Assembly (NCBI RefSeq): GCF_026965555.1
Contig: NZ_CP114040.1
Span: 12,230,001-12,294,000, forward strand
Reading direction: 5' to 3'
Source of the DNA: Nannocystis punicea
GTDB lineage: Bacteria; Myxococcota_A; Polyangia; Nannocystales; Nannocystaceae
DNA: 64,000 nucleotides
Shown: in pieces, positions 24,431 to 32,422 of the stretch
How the letters are laid out: each line of letters begins with the position of its first letter
Position numbering within the stretch: the stretch's first letter is position 1
Notes under the pieces: model-generated
The model's database searches: none
What the model was told of the DNA's origin: nothing
What the model saw: the letters and a program-made list of their open reading frames with translations, nothing else
Translations under genes and position numbers: made by a program

Positions 24431-26040
24431 ACCCCGCGCACCACGACGACTCTGCTCCGCGCTACGGCTGCCTCGAGTGCCGCGAGGACGCCGAGCTCGT
24501 CGTGTGCGATCGCCTGCACTCCGAAGGGCTCGCCCGCTACCACGCCCACCTCCGCGGCTGCGACGCCTGCCGCCGCGCCCATCAGCTGCTCGCCGCCGTC
24601 TACCGCGGCCCCGACCCCGCCAGCTCCGGTCACGGCATCGTCGCCCGCGATCGCGAGTTCACCGCCATCCTCCGCAAGGTCCGCGCCGCCGCACCTGTCC
24701 CTTGGTACAGGCAGAACGTCAGCCTCGCCGGCGTCGCCGCGCTCGCCGCGGTGGTCGCCTGGCTCGTCGTCAGCCCGCCGGGTGGCCCCGCCTCGCAAGC
24801 CTCGTCCCGCAGCGACGCACCCCACCTGCTCGCCAGCCGGCCCGTCGATCCGCCCGCGCGAGCCGAGCCCGAGCGCGCCTCCGGCCTCGATCACCACGCG
24901 CAGGCCGACTACGGCCGCGTCGTCGCCGGCAACAGCTTCGTCGCCGAGGGCGAGCGTCCCGTCGCCACCGACACCTTCCCGGTCGGCACCCGCTTCGAGG
25001 TGTTCCCGGGCAGCAGCATGCAGATCGGCCTGGTCGGGAAGATCCTCGCCAACTTCGGCAGCGGCTCCGAGGTCCACTGGACGCGCGCCGATCCGGGCGT
25101 CGTCGAGCTCGACCTGCGCCGCGGCATGATCGCCGTCCGCTACGAGCGCCTGCCCGCCGACCCGATCCTCAAGATCCGCACGCCCTCCGCGATCGTCCGC
25201 GTCGTCGGGACCGTCTTCACCGTCGAGGTCGACGATCACGGCGACACCGCCGTCGCAGTGCTGCGCGGCGAGGTCGAGGTCCTCGACCCCAACACCGAGG
25301 AGCTGCTGGCCGAGGTCAGCGCCGGCTATCGCTTCGACGTCGCCCGCTCGACCTACGCCGACGTCGGCCGGCCCGAAGTCGGCCTCGCCATGCCGCTCAG
25401 CGACGGCGACGGCGACGGTCAGTTCACCTTCGCCGACGGCACCATCCCGCCCAGCTGGATCGTCCCCGGCCTGCCCGCCGTCCCCGGCCTGCGCCGCCTC
25501 GAGCACATCGTCGACCGCACCCCCATCGCCGACGACCGGTCGCGTTTCGATCGGGCGCACGCCCCCACACAAAAGCGCGGCCGCCAGGTCCGCGGCGACG
25601 ACGGCCAGGCGCTCATCGACAAGCTCGTGCGCGAGACCCGGGCCTCGCGCCGCGAGCAGCTGATGGCCTCGCTCGCCCACTGCCAGGGCCTCTACGAGTC
25701 GGCCGAGACCCGCTACCTCTCGGCCCGCTGCCTCACTCAATTCATGAGCGAGCACGGCGACGAGGACATCGCCGAGGGCCACCTCCTGATCGGCATCCTG
25801 CGCATGGACTTCGCCAACGACTACCCTGCCGCCAAGCAGGCGTTCGAGAAGTTCCTGGCCCGCGCCCCCGACCACGCCGACGTCGAGCTCGCGCGCTACC
25901 GGCTGTGGCTCGCCAGCACCGAGAACGGCGACATCCACGAGGCCATCGAGCACGGCCGCGATTACCTGCGGCGTCACCCCGACGGCAAGTACGCCGGCAA
26001 GATCCTCCAGCGCTTCCCCCAGCTCGTCTCCGAGCTGTAG
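24427..26040 (+). CDS. Anti-sigma factor: zinc finger, TM, FecR domain, TPR
   Basis: A 537-residue predicted inner-membrane regulator. The cytoplasmic N-terminus has an anti-sigma zinc-finger motif H41-x3-C45-x2-C48. One membrane segment spans about residues 98-116. Outside is a FecR-type domain (about 160-320: FPVGTRFEVFPGSS, IVRVVGTVFTVEVDD, VAVLRGEVEVL), then a C-terminal TPR-like region (about 400-537). Known FecR proteins pass an envelope signal to an ECF sigma factor; here one polypeptide combines anti-sigma finger, sensor and TPR. A palindrome copy at 24694-24711 lies in the segment just before the membrane helix. Confidence 0.8.
   Translation: MNPAHHDDSAPRYGCLECREDAELVVCDRLHSEGLARYHAHLRGCDACRRAHQLLAAVYRGPDPASSGHGIVARDREFTAILRKVRAAAPVPWYRQNVSLAGVAALAAVVAWLVVSPPGGPASQASSRSDAPHLLASRPVDPPARAEPERASGLDHHAQADYGRVVAGNSFVAEGERPVATDTFPVGTRFEVFPGSSMQIGLVGKILANFGSGSEVHWTRADPGVVELDLRRGMIAVRYERLPADPILKIRTPSAIVRVVGTVFTVEVDDHGDTAVAVLRGEVEVLDPNTEELLAEVSAGYRFDVARSTYADVGRPEVGLAMPLSDGDGDGQFTFADGTIPPSWIVPGLPAVPGLRRLEHIVDRTPIADDRSRFDRAHAPTQKRGRQVRGDDGQALIDKLVRETRASRREQLMASLAHCQGLYESAETRYLSARCLTQFMSEHGDEDIAEGHLLIGILRMDFANDYPAAKQAFEKFLARAPDHADVELARYRLWLASTENGDIHEAIEHGRDYLRRHPDGKYAGKILQRFPQLVSEL
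24694..24711. repeat. Palindrome variant in anti-sigma gene
   Basis: CCTGT, an 8-nt loop, then ACAGG, encoding P-V-P-W-Y-R just ahead of the membrane helix. It closely matches the copy at 12706-12725. Confidence 0.5.
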
Positions 26041-26651
26041 CGCCCTCGGCCGCGATGCAGTCGCGCCCGGTGCCCTCGCCCCGAGCGCGACGACGACGCC
26101 GGCGCCGACGCGAACGACGACCTGCTCGACGCCTCGTCCGACCTGAAGATGTTCGTCCAGCGCTGCGATGCCGAGGCCCTCGACCTCGCCGGCCTCGACC
26201 TGCGCAACCCGTCGGCTTCGCGGCCCGCGAGCCGAGAGCCGCAGCTATTTCGACGTGAAGCAGGTGGCGACTCGAGGTCGCGCGCGGACGCCGGGAGATC
26301 CACCTGCGTGACGAATTCCTCGCGGCCGCGGACGCCCGCCTCACGCGTCGCCGCCCGTCGACCGCGCGCTCTCGAACCTGTCCGAGAGGTCATGTTGGAA
26401 CAGTGAGCGCTGGCCGCGGCCGTGCTGTCTCGCACGAGCGCACCCTGACGGAGCACGTTCGACGCGGCGCTGGCCGTGCCGCCTACGAGCTCGTCAACAG
26501 TGTTTGCCAGGAACGGACGCGACGCGACCCGACCCTGACGATCGCGCCACGCAGGCGGCTGACCGGCGCTCTCGGCCCTGCCGTGCTACACCGCGTCGTG
26601 CGGCTCCAGAGCCGCTGGGACGACCTTCAGTTTATCGAAAAGGAGTCAACG
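26041..26651. other. Gene-free stretch
   Basis: Open frames occur but none has codon bias or a recognisable product. An Asp/Leu-rich translated stretch near 26085-26215 looks protein-like and may be a relic of a gene, but it runs into low-quality sequence without a defined start. The last 40 bp contain the promoter and ribosome-binding site (AAAAGGAG) of the RRM gene. Confidence 0.4.
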
Positions 26652-26891
26652 ATGCCGAAGCGCATCCGCGTTGAAAATATGACCATGACCACCACGCCGG
26701 CGCAGGTGTTGGCCGGCTTCGACGGCTTCGGATCGATCGTCCGTTGCCAGCTCGACGTCGACAGCGAGGGCGCCTCGACCGGCATCGCCCACGTCGAGTA
26801 CACGACCACGCAGTCGGGCGCCAGCGCCATCGCGACGATGAACAACAAGCCGTTCAACGGCGCCACCATCAACGTCGTCGAGGACGCCTGA
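26652..26891 (+). CDS. Small RRM-domain RNA-binding protein
   Basis: A 79-residue protein that is essentially one RNA recognition motif. The RNP2-like strand is IRVENM and the RNP1-like strand is GIAHVEY, with the usual helix between (TPAQVLAGFDGFG). Small single-RRM proteins are found in cyanobacteria and myxobacteria and bind single-stranded RNA. ATG 26652 has a good Shine-Dalgarno sequence (AAAAGGAG) 7 nt upstream. RNP1 aromatic positions are only partly conserved, so affinity is uncertain. Confidence 0.75.
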   Translation: MPKRIRVENMTMTTTPAQVLAGFDGFGSIVRCQLDVDSEGASTGIAHVEYTTTQSGASAIATMNNKPFNGATINVVEDA

Positions 26892-26938
26892 GTCGGGCGG
26901 CGCTTGTCGCCCTGGACGAGGCTCGCTAGCCTGCGCGC

Positions 26939-27484
26939 GTGCACCTCGTCGACCTCACCTACGACCGTCCGGACCTGCTCGAACAGGCAGCCGAGCTGTT
27001 GCACGCGCGGATGCCCGAGGGCTGGCCCGACGTGGCCGCCGCGCGCGAGGAGGTCGAAGCGGCGCTGGACCCGGCCCGGATCGCCCGGGCCGTCGTGGCC
27101 GGTGGCACATTGCTGGGGTGGGCCGCGGCGAACGAGCGCTACACCGATCACGTGTGGGAGATCCACCCGCTCGTGGTCCGGGTCGACCGCGAACGGAGCG
27201 GCGTCGGCCGTTCGCTCGTGCGCGACCTGGAGGATCGCGTGCGCGCCCTCGGCATCCATACGATGTTCGTCGGCTCCGACGACGAGCTCGGGCTGACCTC
27301 GCTCGCCGGCGTCGACCTCTACCCCGACGTGATCGGCCACCTCGCGCGCCTGCAGAACCTGCGCGGGCACCCCATCGGCTTCTATCAGCGGCTCGGCTAT
27401 TCGGTGATCGGCGTCATGCCGGACGCCAACGGCTTCGGCCAGCACGACATCTATCTCGCGCGTCGTCTGGTACCCCCAGCATGA
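26939..27484 (+). CDS. GNAT acetyltransferase, AAC(6')-like
   Basis: A 181-residue GCN5-type N-acetyltransferase. The acetyl-CoA loop region reads VVRVDRERSGVGRSLVRDLEDR. The C-terminal half (GVDLYPDVIGHLARLQNL, HPIGFYQRLGYSVIGVMPDANG, DIYLARRL) resembles aminoglycoside 6'-N-acetyltransferases of the AAC(6')-I type. Whether it acetylates an antibiotic or a cell metabolite cannot be told. The start is GTG 26939. It lies 47 bp after the RRM gene on the same strand and 97 bp before a lipoprotein gene. Confidence 0.75.
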   Translation: MHLVDLTYDRPDLLEQAAELLHARMPEGWPDVAAAREEVEAALDPARIARAVVAGGTLLGWAAANERYTDHVWEIHPLVVRVDRERSGVGRSLVRDLEDRVRALGIHTMFVGSDDELGLTSLAGVDLYPDVIGHLARLQNLRGHPIGFYQRLGYSVIGVMPDANGFGQHDIYLARRLVPPA

Positions 27485-27581
27485 TCGGCGCGCCGTGACA
27501 TCGACGTCATGGCGTCCCGCACATCGCCCCCGCGCCCGAGAATTGGTTGACGGGCCCGCAAGTCCATCTACCCTCGGAGGC

Positions 27582-29804
27582 ATGACATTGCTTCGCCTGA
27601 CCTCCTCCTTCATCGCCCTCGCGCTCGCCGTCACCGCGTGTCAACAAGGCGGCCCCGGCGACGGCGGCCCGAACCCGGCTCCCGAAGTCGAGCAGCCCGC
27701 GCCCGACCCGTGGATCGCCGAGAACTACGCGCCGGTGCAAGAGGAGGCCAAGAAGCTCAGCGTCGACAAGTTCCTCGAGCTGTACCCGCAGCCCGCCTAC
27801 GTCGCCTCCGTCTCGTACGACGCGCTCAAGGCCGCCGGCCTCGAGCTCATCCGCCCCTACGCCGGCCTCACCGAGGCGCACGACAAGCTGCTCGCCAGCA
27901 ACGGCTTCGTCGCCGTCGACGCCGCCGAGACCAGCACCTTCGCCACCACCTACCTCGACATCTACGACAACGACCTGCCGGTGCTCGTCACCGCCGACAG
28001 CATGCTCTACGCGCTGCACAAGTCGTTCGACTCGATGCTGATGTACTTCGAGCGCACCGTCCTCCGCCAGGAGATGGCGGCGATGCTCGACACCAGCCAC
28101 AAGGCCCTCGCCGAGCGCCTCGCCACGTTGCCGCCCGAGCTGGCCGCCGCCGCCGTCGACCTCGACGTCTACCTCACCGTCGCCCGCTCGCTCCTCAACG
28201 GCTTCGCCCAGCCCTACAGCGACGACCCCGCGGTGCAGGAGAAGGTCGACCGGATCCTCGCCGCCGCGACCTCGCTGCAGCCGGCCGACCTCGACCTGTT
28301 CGGCGTCAGCAGCACCTACGACTTCTCGCAGCTCGAGCCGCGCGGCCACTATGAGGACGAGACCGACCTCCAGACCTACTTCCAGGCGATGATCTGGCTC
28401 GGCCGGACCGACCTGCCGATGGTCGTCTACGACGAGAATCAAAAGCCGCAGTTCAACCGCCGCGGCCTCGATGCCGCCTTCCTCTTACACCATGTCCTTC
28501 AGGACAGCGGCGCCGAGGCCAACTGGAAGCGCATCGACAAGACCATCTCGCTGCTGATCGGCGAGCGCGACAGCATGAGCCCGGCCGACATGACCGCCTA
28601 CATGGACGCGGTCAAGGCCCACAGCCCCGAGGAGCTGGTCAAGCTGTCCGACGAGGCCGTCTACAAGGCCCTCATCGACGGCGACTACGGCATCCAGCGC
28701 ATCATGTCGCAGATCATGTTCACCGACCCGAACGCGCCGCAGCTGATGCTGCCGCGCGTGTTCCACCTGATGGGTCAGCGCTTCACGATCGACTCGTACG
28801 TGTTCAACAACGTCACCTACGACCGGGTGCAGGACCTGCGGACCGGCACCAAGGTCACGCGCATGCTGCCGAGCGAGCTCGACGTGCAGTTCGTGCTCGG
28901 CAACAACGCCGCCGGCCACCACCTCAAGCCCGAGCTCGACGAGTACGGCTACCAGGGCACCCTGCACGAGATGCGCTTCCTGGTCGACAGCCACCCGCAG
29001 GAGTTCTGGGACGGCAACTTCTACAACGGCTGGCTGGCCGCCATCCGGGCGCTCGGCGACCACAGCGAGTTCGACAACCTGCCCGAGTCGATGCGCACCG
29101 CCGCGTGGGCCGACAAGGGCCTCAACACCCAGGCGGCCTCGTGGGCCGAGCTGCGCCACGACACCCTGCTGTACGTCAAGCAGTCGTACTCCGGCGGCAA
29201 CGGGTGCGAGTACATCGACGCGTACGTCGAGCCGGTGCCCGCGCTCTACAACCGCCTGGCCCACCTCGGCGACCTCGGCCTCAAGCTCACCGGCGAGCTC
29301 GCCGGCGAGGGCTTCGAGGTCGGGAGCGCCCAGTCGTTCTTCAACCACCTGAAGGACGTCTCGACCACGCTCGAGAGCATCGCCCAGAAGGAGCTCGACG
29401 GTCAGGCGCTCACCACCGCCGAGTACGACTTCCTCCGCGGCACCATCGAGATGGAGCTCGTCGGCTGCGGCGAGGTCCAGTACGACGGCTGGTACGGCAA
29501 GCTGTTCTTCGACCAGTCGAAGATCGCCGAGTTCGAGCCGACCATCGCCGACGTCCACACCGCCCCCACCGACGCCGCCGGCAACCCCAAGGGCTGGGTC
29601 CTCCACGCCGCCACCAGCCGGCCGATGCTCATGGTCTTCACCCTCGAAGACTGCTCCGGCACCCGCGCCTACGTCGGCCCGGTCTCGAGCTTCCACAGCG
29701 TCCTCACCGAGAACTACGACCGCCAGACCGACTCCGCCTGGGCCGAGCAGCTCTCCGGCGACCCGCCGCCCCGGCCGTCGTGGACCGAGAGCTTCGTCCG
29801 CTGA
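27582..29804 (+). CDS. DUF3160 lipoprotein
   Basis: A 740-residue exported lipoprotein with a signal peptide ending LAVTAC (Cys20) and a Gly/Pro linker. The rest fits DUF3160, a large helical domain of unknown function common in myxobacteria (visible blocks: LPVLVTADSMLYALHKSFD, MLPSELDVQFVLGNNAAGHH, YVKQSYSGGNGCEYIDAYVEP). GGAGG ends only 1 nt before ATG 27582, an unusually short spacing, but this start gives a perfect signal peptide. A palindrome copy at 28493-28506 lies in frame (VLQDS). Confidence 0.8.
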   Translation: MTLLRLTSSFIALALAVTACQQGGPGDGGPNPAPEVEQPAPDPWIAENYAPVQEEAKKLSVDKFLELYPQPAYVASVSYDALKAAGLELIRPYAGLTEAHDKLLASNGFVAVDAAETSTFATTYLDIYDNDLPVLVTADSMLYALHKSFDSMLMYFERTVLRQEMAAMLDTSHKALAERLATLPPELAAAAVDLDVYLTVARSLLNGFAQPYSDDPAVQEKVDRILAAATSLQPADLDLFGVSSTYDFSQLEPRGHYEDETDLQTYFQAMIWLGRTDLPMVVYDENQKPQFNRRGLDAAFLLHHVLQDSGAEANWKRIDKTISLLIGERDSMSPADMTAYMDAVKAHSPEELVKLSDEAVYKALIDGDYGIQRIMSQIMFTDPNAPQLMLPRVFHLMGQRFTIDSYVFNNVTYDRVQDLRTGTKVTRMLPSELDVQFVLGNNAAGHHLKPELDEYGYQGTLHEMRFLVDSHPQEFWDGNFYNGWLAAIRALGDHSEFDNLPESMRTAAWADKGLNTQAASWAELRHDTLLYVKQSYSGGNGCEYIDAYVEPVPALYNRLAHLGDLGLKLTGELAGEGFEVGSAQSFFNHLKDVSTTLESIAQKELDGQALTTAEYDFLRGTIEMELVGCGEVQYDGWYGKLFFDQSKIAEFEPTIADVHTAPTDAAGNPKGWVLHAATSRPMLMVFTLEDCSGTRAYVGPVSSFHSVLTENYDRQTDSAWAEQLSGDPPPRPSWTESFVR
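28493..28506. repeat. Dispersed palindrome in DUF3160 gene
   Basis: TGTCC-TTCA-GGACA, a perfect copy in frame, encoding V-L-Q-D-S. Confidence 0.7.
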
Positions 29805-29894
29805 CACCCGGCCCTCCGGGAGCTTCGCGCACCTCCGCGCTCGCGCGGCGGTGCGCGCGTGGACACATTCGTTCGCGTCGACAGTGACTTTCAG

Positions 29895-29916
29895 GACATG
29901 CCCTCATGGACATGTC
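29895..29916. terminator. Palindrome between convergent genes
   Basis: GACATG, a 10-nt spacer, then CATGTC, in the 128-bp gap between the DUF3160 gene (plus) and the DUF971 gene (minus). It is a member of the dispersed family; a terminator role is inferred from position. Confidence 0.45.
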
Positions 29917-29932
29917 GCGAAAGCCATCCAGC

Positions 29933-30232
29933 TCAGCCCTGCCCGTACGCGGCGATCCAGCGCAGGTGCGGCCAGGTGTAGATGCCGTTGTCGTGGCCGT
30001 CGGAGAAGCGGATGCCCAGCGCGTAGGCGCCGACCTCGTGCAGCTCGGCGATCGTCACCCCCGCGGGAGGCTCGTGGAAGCGCAGCCCCGGCGCGTGGCC
30101 CTGGCAGGTCGCGCACGGGCACCAGCCGCGCAGCAGCGCCGCCGGCAGGCGGGACACCGAGCTGTCCTCCCACGTGACCTCGAGGACAGCTTCCTTCACA
30201 TGATGGGCGATGTCGACCGGGACCATCGGCAC
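29933..30232 (-). CDS. DUF971 / GBBH-like N-terminal domain protein
   Basis: A 99-residue protein matching the small domain found at the N-terminus of gamma-butyrobetaine hydroxylases and in stand-alone DUF971 proteins. Visible features are LEVTWEDSSVSRLPAALLRG, the Cys pair CPCATCQG (a Zn or Fe-S site) and the GIRFSDGHDNGIYTWPHLRW ending. Stand-alone members are linked to Fe-S cluster work in some bacteria, but this one has no such neighbour. It begins 1 nt after the stop of the upstream lipoprotein gene. A palindrome with 10-bp stems (AGCTGTCCTC at 30161-30170, GAGGACAGCT at 30183-30192) lies inside it. Confidence 0.8.
   Translation of the reverse strand: MPMVPVDIAHHVKEAVLEVTWEDSSVSRLPAALLRGWCPCATCQGHAPGLRFHEPPAGVTIAELHEVGAYALGIRFSDGHDNGIYTWPHLRWIAAYGQG
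30161..30192. repeat. Long-stem palindrome in DUF971 gene
   Basis: AGCTGTCCTC, a 12-nt spacer, then GAGGACAGCT: a 10-bp perfect stem inside the coding sequence, using the family core TGTCC/GGACA. Confidence 0.65.
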
Positions 30233-30233
30233 C

Positions 30234-31238
30234 TCAGCGGAGCAAGCACAGCGGCTCGCCGTCCACTTCGTCGCAGTTCGGGCACACGCCCACGTAGTAA
30301 TAGGTCTTGCCCTCGTCTTCGACGCACAACTCGACCTTCACGCCGTCGCCGGTGGCCTCGCCGCACTGGCTCTGCATGCCCATCGTGCACTCGCTCTTCG
30401 GCGTGTCCGCGCATACGCACGACCATGCCATCAGCGTGCCCGCACAGCCCGCCGCTTGCGGGTCGCTGAAGCCGGTGTCGCCGCACATGGAGGGGTCGCA
30501 CAGGGAGTTGTTGACCACCCACTTGCCCGCTTGACAATGGAGCAGCTTGCCGAGGACGCCCGGCCCGCCGTCGCACACCGCCGAGTTGTCCAGCGGACAA
30601 TCGCCGCCCTCCATCGGCCCGCCGGTCGTCCCCATCGTCGTGTCGGTCGTGTCCGTGGTCGACGTGGTCGTCGTCGTCGTCTCGTCGGTCGTGCTCGTCG
30701 TCGTGCTCGTCGTCGTGCTCGTGCTCGTCGTCGTGCTCGTCGTCGTGCTCGACTCGGTGTCCGTGCCCGTCTCGGTGCTCGTGGCCGTCTCGCCCGAGCC
30801 CGGCCCCGCCGTCGTCGGCTCGACCGTCGTCGGCATCGTCGTCGTCCCGGGCGTGCCCTCGCACTCGTCCTTGCCCAGCGGCATCGCCTCGCCGAGCGGC
30901 GGCACCGGCTCGTTGTAGACCGCCTGGACCATCTCGCTGTCGGAGATCCACGTCACCGTGATGTCGGCGGTGAGCGTGCCTGCCGGCGGCGTGAAGCCCA
31001 CCGTGGCGAAGCCGTCCTCGAATACCCGCTGATCGGCGATGGGAAACGTCTTGCTCAGGGGCTCGCCGATCGCTCCGTCGGCGCCGTAGCTCTGGATCTT
31101 CAGCGCCACGCTCATCGGCGCGCCGCTGACCAGGTCGCACGGGAACAGCTGCAGCTCGACCTCGGTCGGCTTGGCACCGCACGCGCCGAGCATCCACACC
31201 GTGGAGCCGCCGACCAGCCTCAGGAGGCGAGAATGCAC
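30234..31238 (-). CDS. Thr-rich, Cys-rich lipoprotein
   Basis: A 334-residue exported lipoprotein. The signal peptide ends MLGAC (Cys20). Residues about 22-125 form a beta-rich domain. Residues about 130-210 are an almost pure Thr/Ser linker, encoded by an imperfect GTCGTCGTGCTC-type simple repeat (about 30640-30790). The C-terminal 120 residues have 12 or so cysteines. No enzyme motif is present. It is likely a surface protein, and the repeat may vary in length between strains. Confidence 0.7.
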   Translation of the reverse strand: MHSRLLRLVGGSTVWMLGACGAKPTEVELQLFPCDLVSGAPMSVALKIQSYGADGAIGEPLSKTFPIADQRVFEDGFATVGFTPPAGTLTADITVTWISDSEMVQAVYNEPVPPLGEAMPLGKDECEGTPGTTTMPTTVEPTTAGPGSGETATSTETGTDTESSTTTSTTTSTSTTTSTTTSTTDETTTTTTSTTDTTDTTMGTTGGPMEGGDCPLDNSAVCDGGPGVLGKLLHCQAGKWVVNNSLCDPSMCGDTGFSDPQAAGCAGTLMAWSCVCADTPKSECTMGMQSQCGEATGDGVKVELCVEDEGKTYYYVGVCPNCDEVDGEPLCLLR

Positions 31239-31320
31239 GGCGCGGATTCTACCACAAGCGGCGCACTCGCGCGCGCACCTCTGAACATCGTATCAGTCCC
31301 CTTCGGGGCCGCCTGCCCGT

Positions 31321-31345
31321 TCGGACCTGTCCTAAAGGACCTGTA
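31321..31345. repeat. Palindrome-derived repeat in intergenic gap
   Basis: GGACCTGTCC-TAAA-GGACCTGT combines a GTCC/GGAC hairpin core with a direct repeat of GGACCTGT. It lies in the 167-bp divergent gap between the Thr-rich lipoprotein and RNase Z genes. Confidence 0.4.
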
Positions 31346-31405
31346 GCTTCTGGAGCGAACGCCTTCGGAGCCGTCCGCTCGCCCCGCGGCCGGGCCGCCT
31401 GATCT

Positions 31406-32344
31406 ATGCTCCGCGCCCTTATGTCCGCCCGAGAACTCATCGCCCTCGGCACCGCCAGCCAGGTCCCCACGCGCTACCGCAACCATAATGGCTACCTCCT
31501 GCGCTGGGACGACCACGGCCTGCTGTTCGACCCCGGCGAGGGCACGCAGCGGCAGATGATCTACGCCGGGGTGACGACGGCCGCGATCACGCGGATCTGC
31601 GTGACCCACTTCCACGGCGACCACTGCCTCGGGCTGGCGGGGATCTCCCAGCGCATCTCGCTCGACCGGGTGCAGCACGAGATCGCCGTGCACTACCCGG
31701 CGTCGGGCCAGGTGTACTTCGACCGCTTGCGCCACGCCTCGATCTTCCACGACGTCGCCCGCATCACCGCCCGGCCGATCCGCGGCGCCGGCACAATCTT
31801 CGAGGACGCCGACCTGACCCTGTCGACCCTGCCGCTCGACCACGGCGTCGAGGCCTTCGGCTACCGCCTCGAGGAGAAGGCCAAGCGGACCATGCTGCCC
31901 GACCGCCTCGCCGCCGCCGGCGTGCGCGGGCCGATGGTCCGCCGGCTGATGACCGAGGGCTCGCTCGAGGTCGACGGCCGCACCGTCCACCTCGACGACG
32001 TCAGCCTGCCGAAGCCCGGCCAGGTGTTCGCGTTCGTCATGGACACGCGGATCTGCAAGAACGCGTTCGCATTGGCCCGCGGCGCCGACATGCTCGTCTG
32101 CGAGTCGACCTACCTCCACTGCGACGCCGACCTCGCCCACGACCACGGCCACATGACCGCCGTCGAGGCCGCCACGATCGCCCGCGACGCCGGCGTCCGC
32201 CGCCTGGTCCTCACCCACTTCTCCCAGCGCTACACCGACATGGAAGCGTTCGTCGCCGAGGCCCGGGCGATCCACCCCGACGTCGTCGCCGCCCGCGACT
32301 GCGACGTCATCCCGGTGCCGAAGCGCCTCGAGATTTCTTCCTGA
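31406..32344 (+). CDS. rnz: Ribonuclease Z
   Basis: A 312-residue metallo-beta-lactamase-fold nuclease that cleaves tRNA 3' trailers. The zinc-binding signature THFHGDHCLGL is near residues 68-78. Other metal ligands are in LPLDHGVEAFGY, FVMDTRICKN and LTHFSQRYTD. The PxK-type exosite region of bacterial RNase Z is reduced. The start is ATG 31406 or, more likely by homology, ATG 31421 (MSARELIALGTAS). It is convergent with the Ser/Thr kinase gene across strong hairpins. Confidence 0.88.
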   Translation: MLRALMSARELIALGTASQVPTRYRNHNGYLLRWDDHGLLFDPGEGTQRQMIYAGVTTAAITRICVTHFHGDHCLGLAGISQRISLDRVQHEIAVHYPASGQVYFDRLRHASIFHDVARITARPIRGAGTIFEDADLTLSTLPLDHGVEAFGYRLEEKAKRTMLPDRLAAAGVRGPMVRRLMTEGSLEVDGRTVHLDDVSLPKPGQVFAFVMDTRICKNAFALARGADMLVCESTYLHCDADLAHDHGHMTAVEAATIARDAGVRRLVLTHFSQRYTDMEAFVAEARAIHPDVVAARDCDVIPVPKRLEISS

Positions 32345-32349
32345 CGGCC

Positions 32350-32405
32350 TGTCCGCGTGGACATGTCGTAGAGGCCGTGTCCTTCGGACCCTGTTCCGAA
32401 GGACA
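32350..32405. terminator. Hairpins between convergent rnz and kinase genes
   Basis: A perfect copy TGTCC-GCGT-GGACA (32350-32363) is followed by TGTCCTTCGGA-CCCTGT-TCCGAAGGACA (32378-32405), an 11-bp perfect stem with a 6-nt loop. They fill the 78-bp gap between rnz (plus) and the kinase gene (minus). The second hairpin is strong enough for bidirectional termination; TTTTAG follows at 32411. Confidence 0.65.
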
Positions 32406-32422
32406 TGCCCTTTTAGAAAGAC

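Noticed and set aside
26149..26406. Open frame considered as a small gene
   Set aside because: Only its first part looks protein-like; it has no ribosome-binding site and no recognisable product.
27104..27119. TGGCAC..TTGCT-like string considered as a sigma-54 promoter
   Set aside because: The spacing is wrong and it lies inside the acetyltransferase coding sequence.
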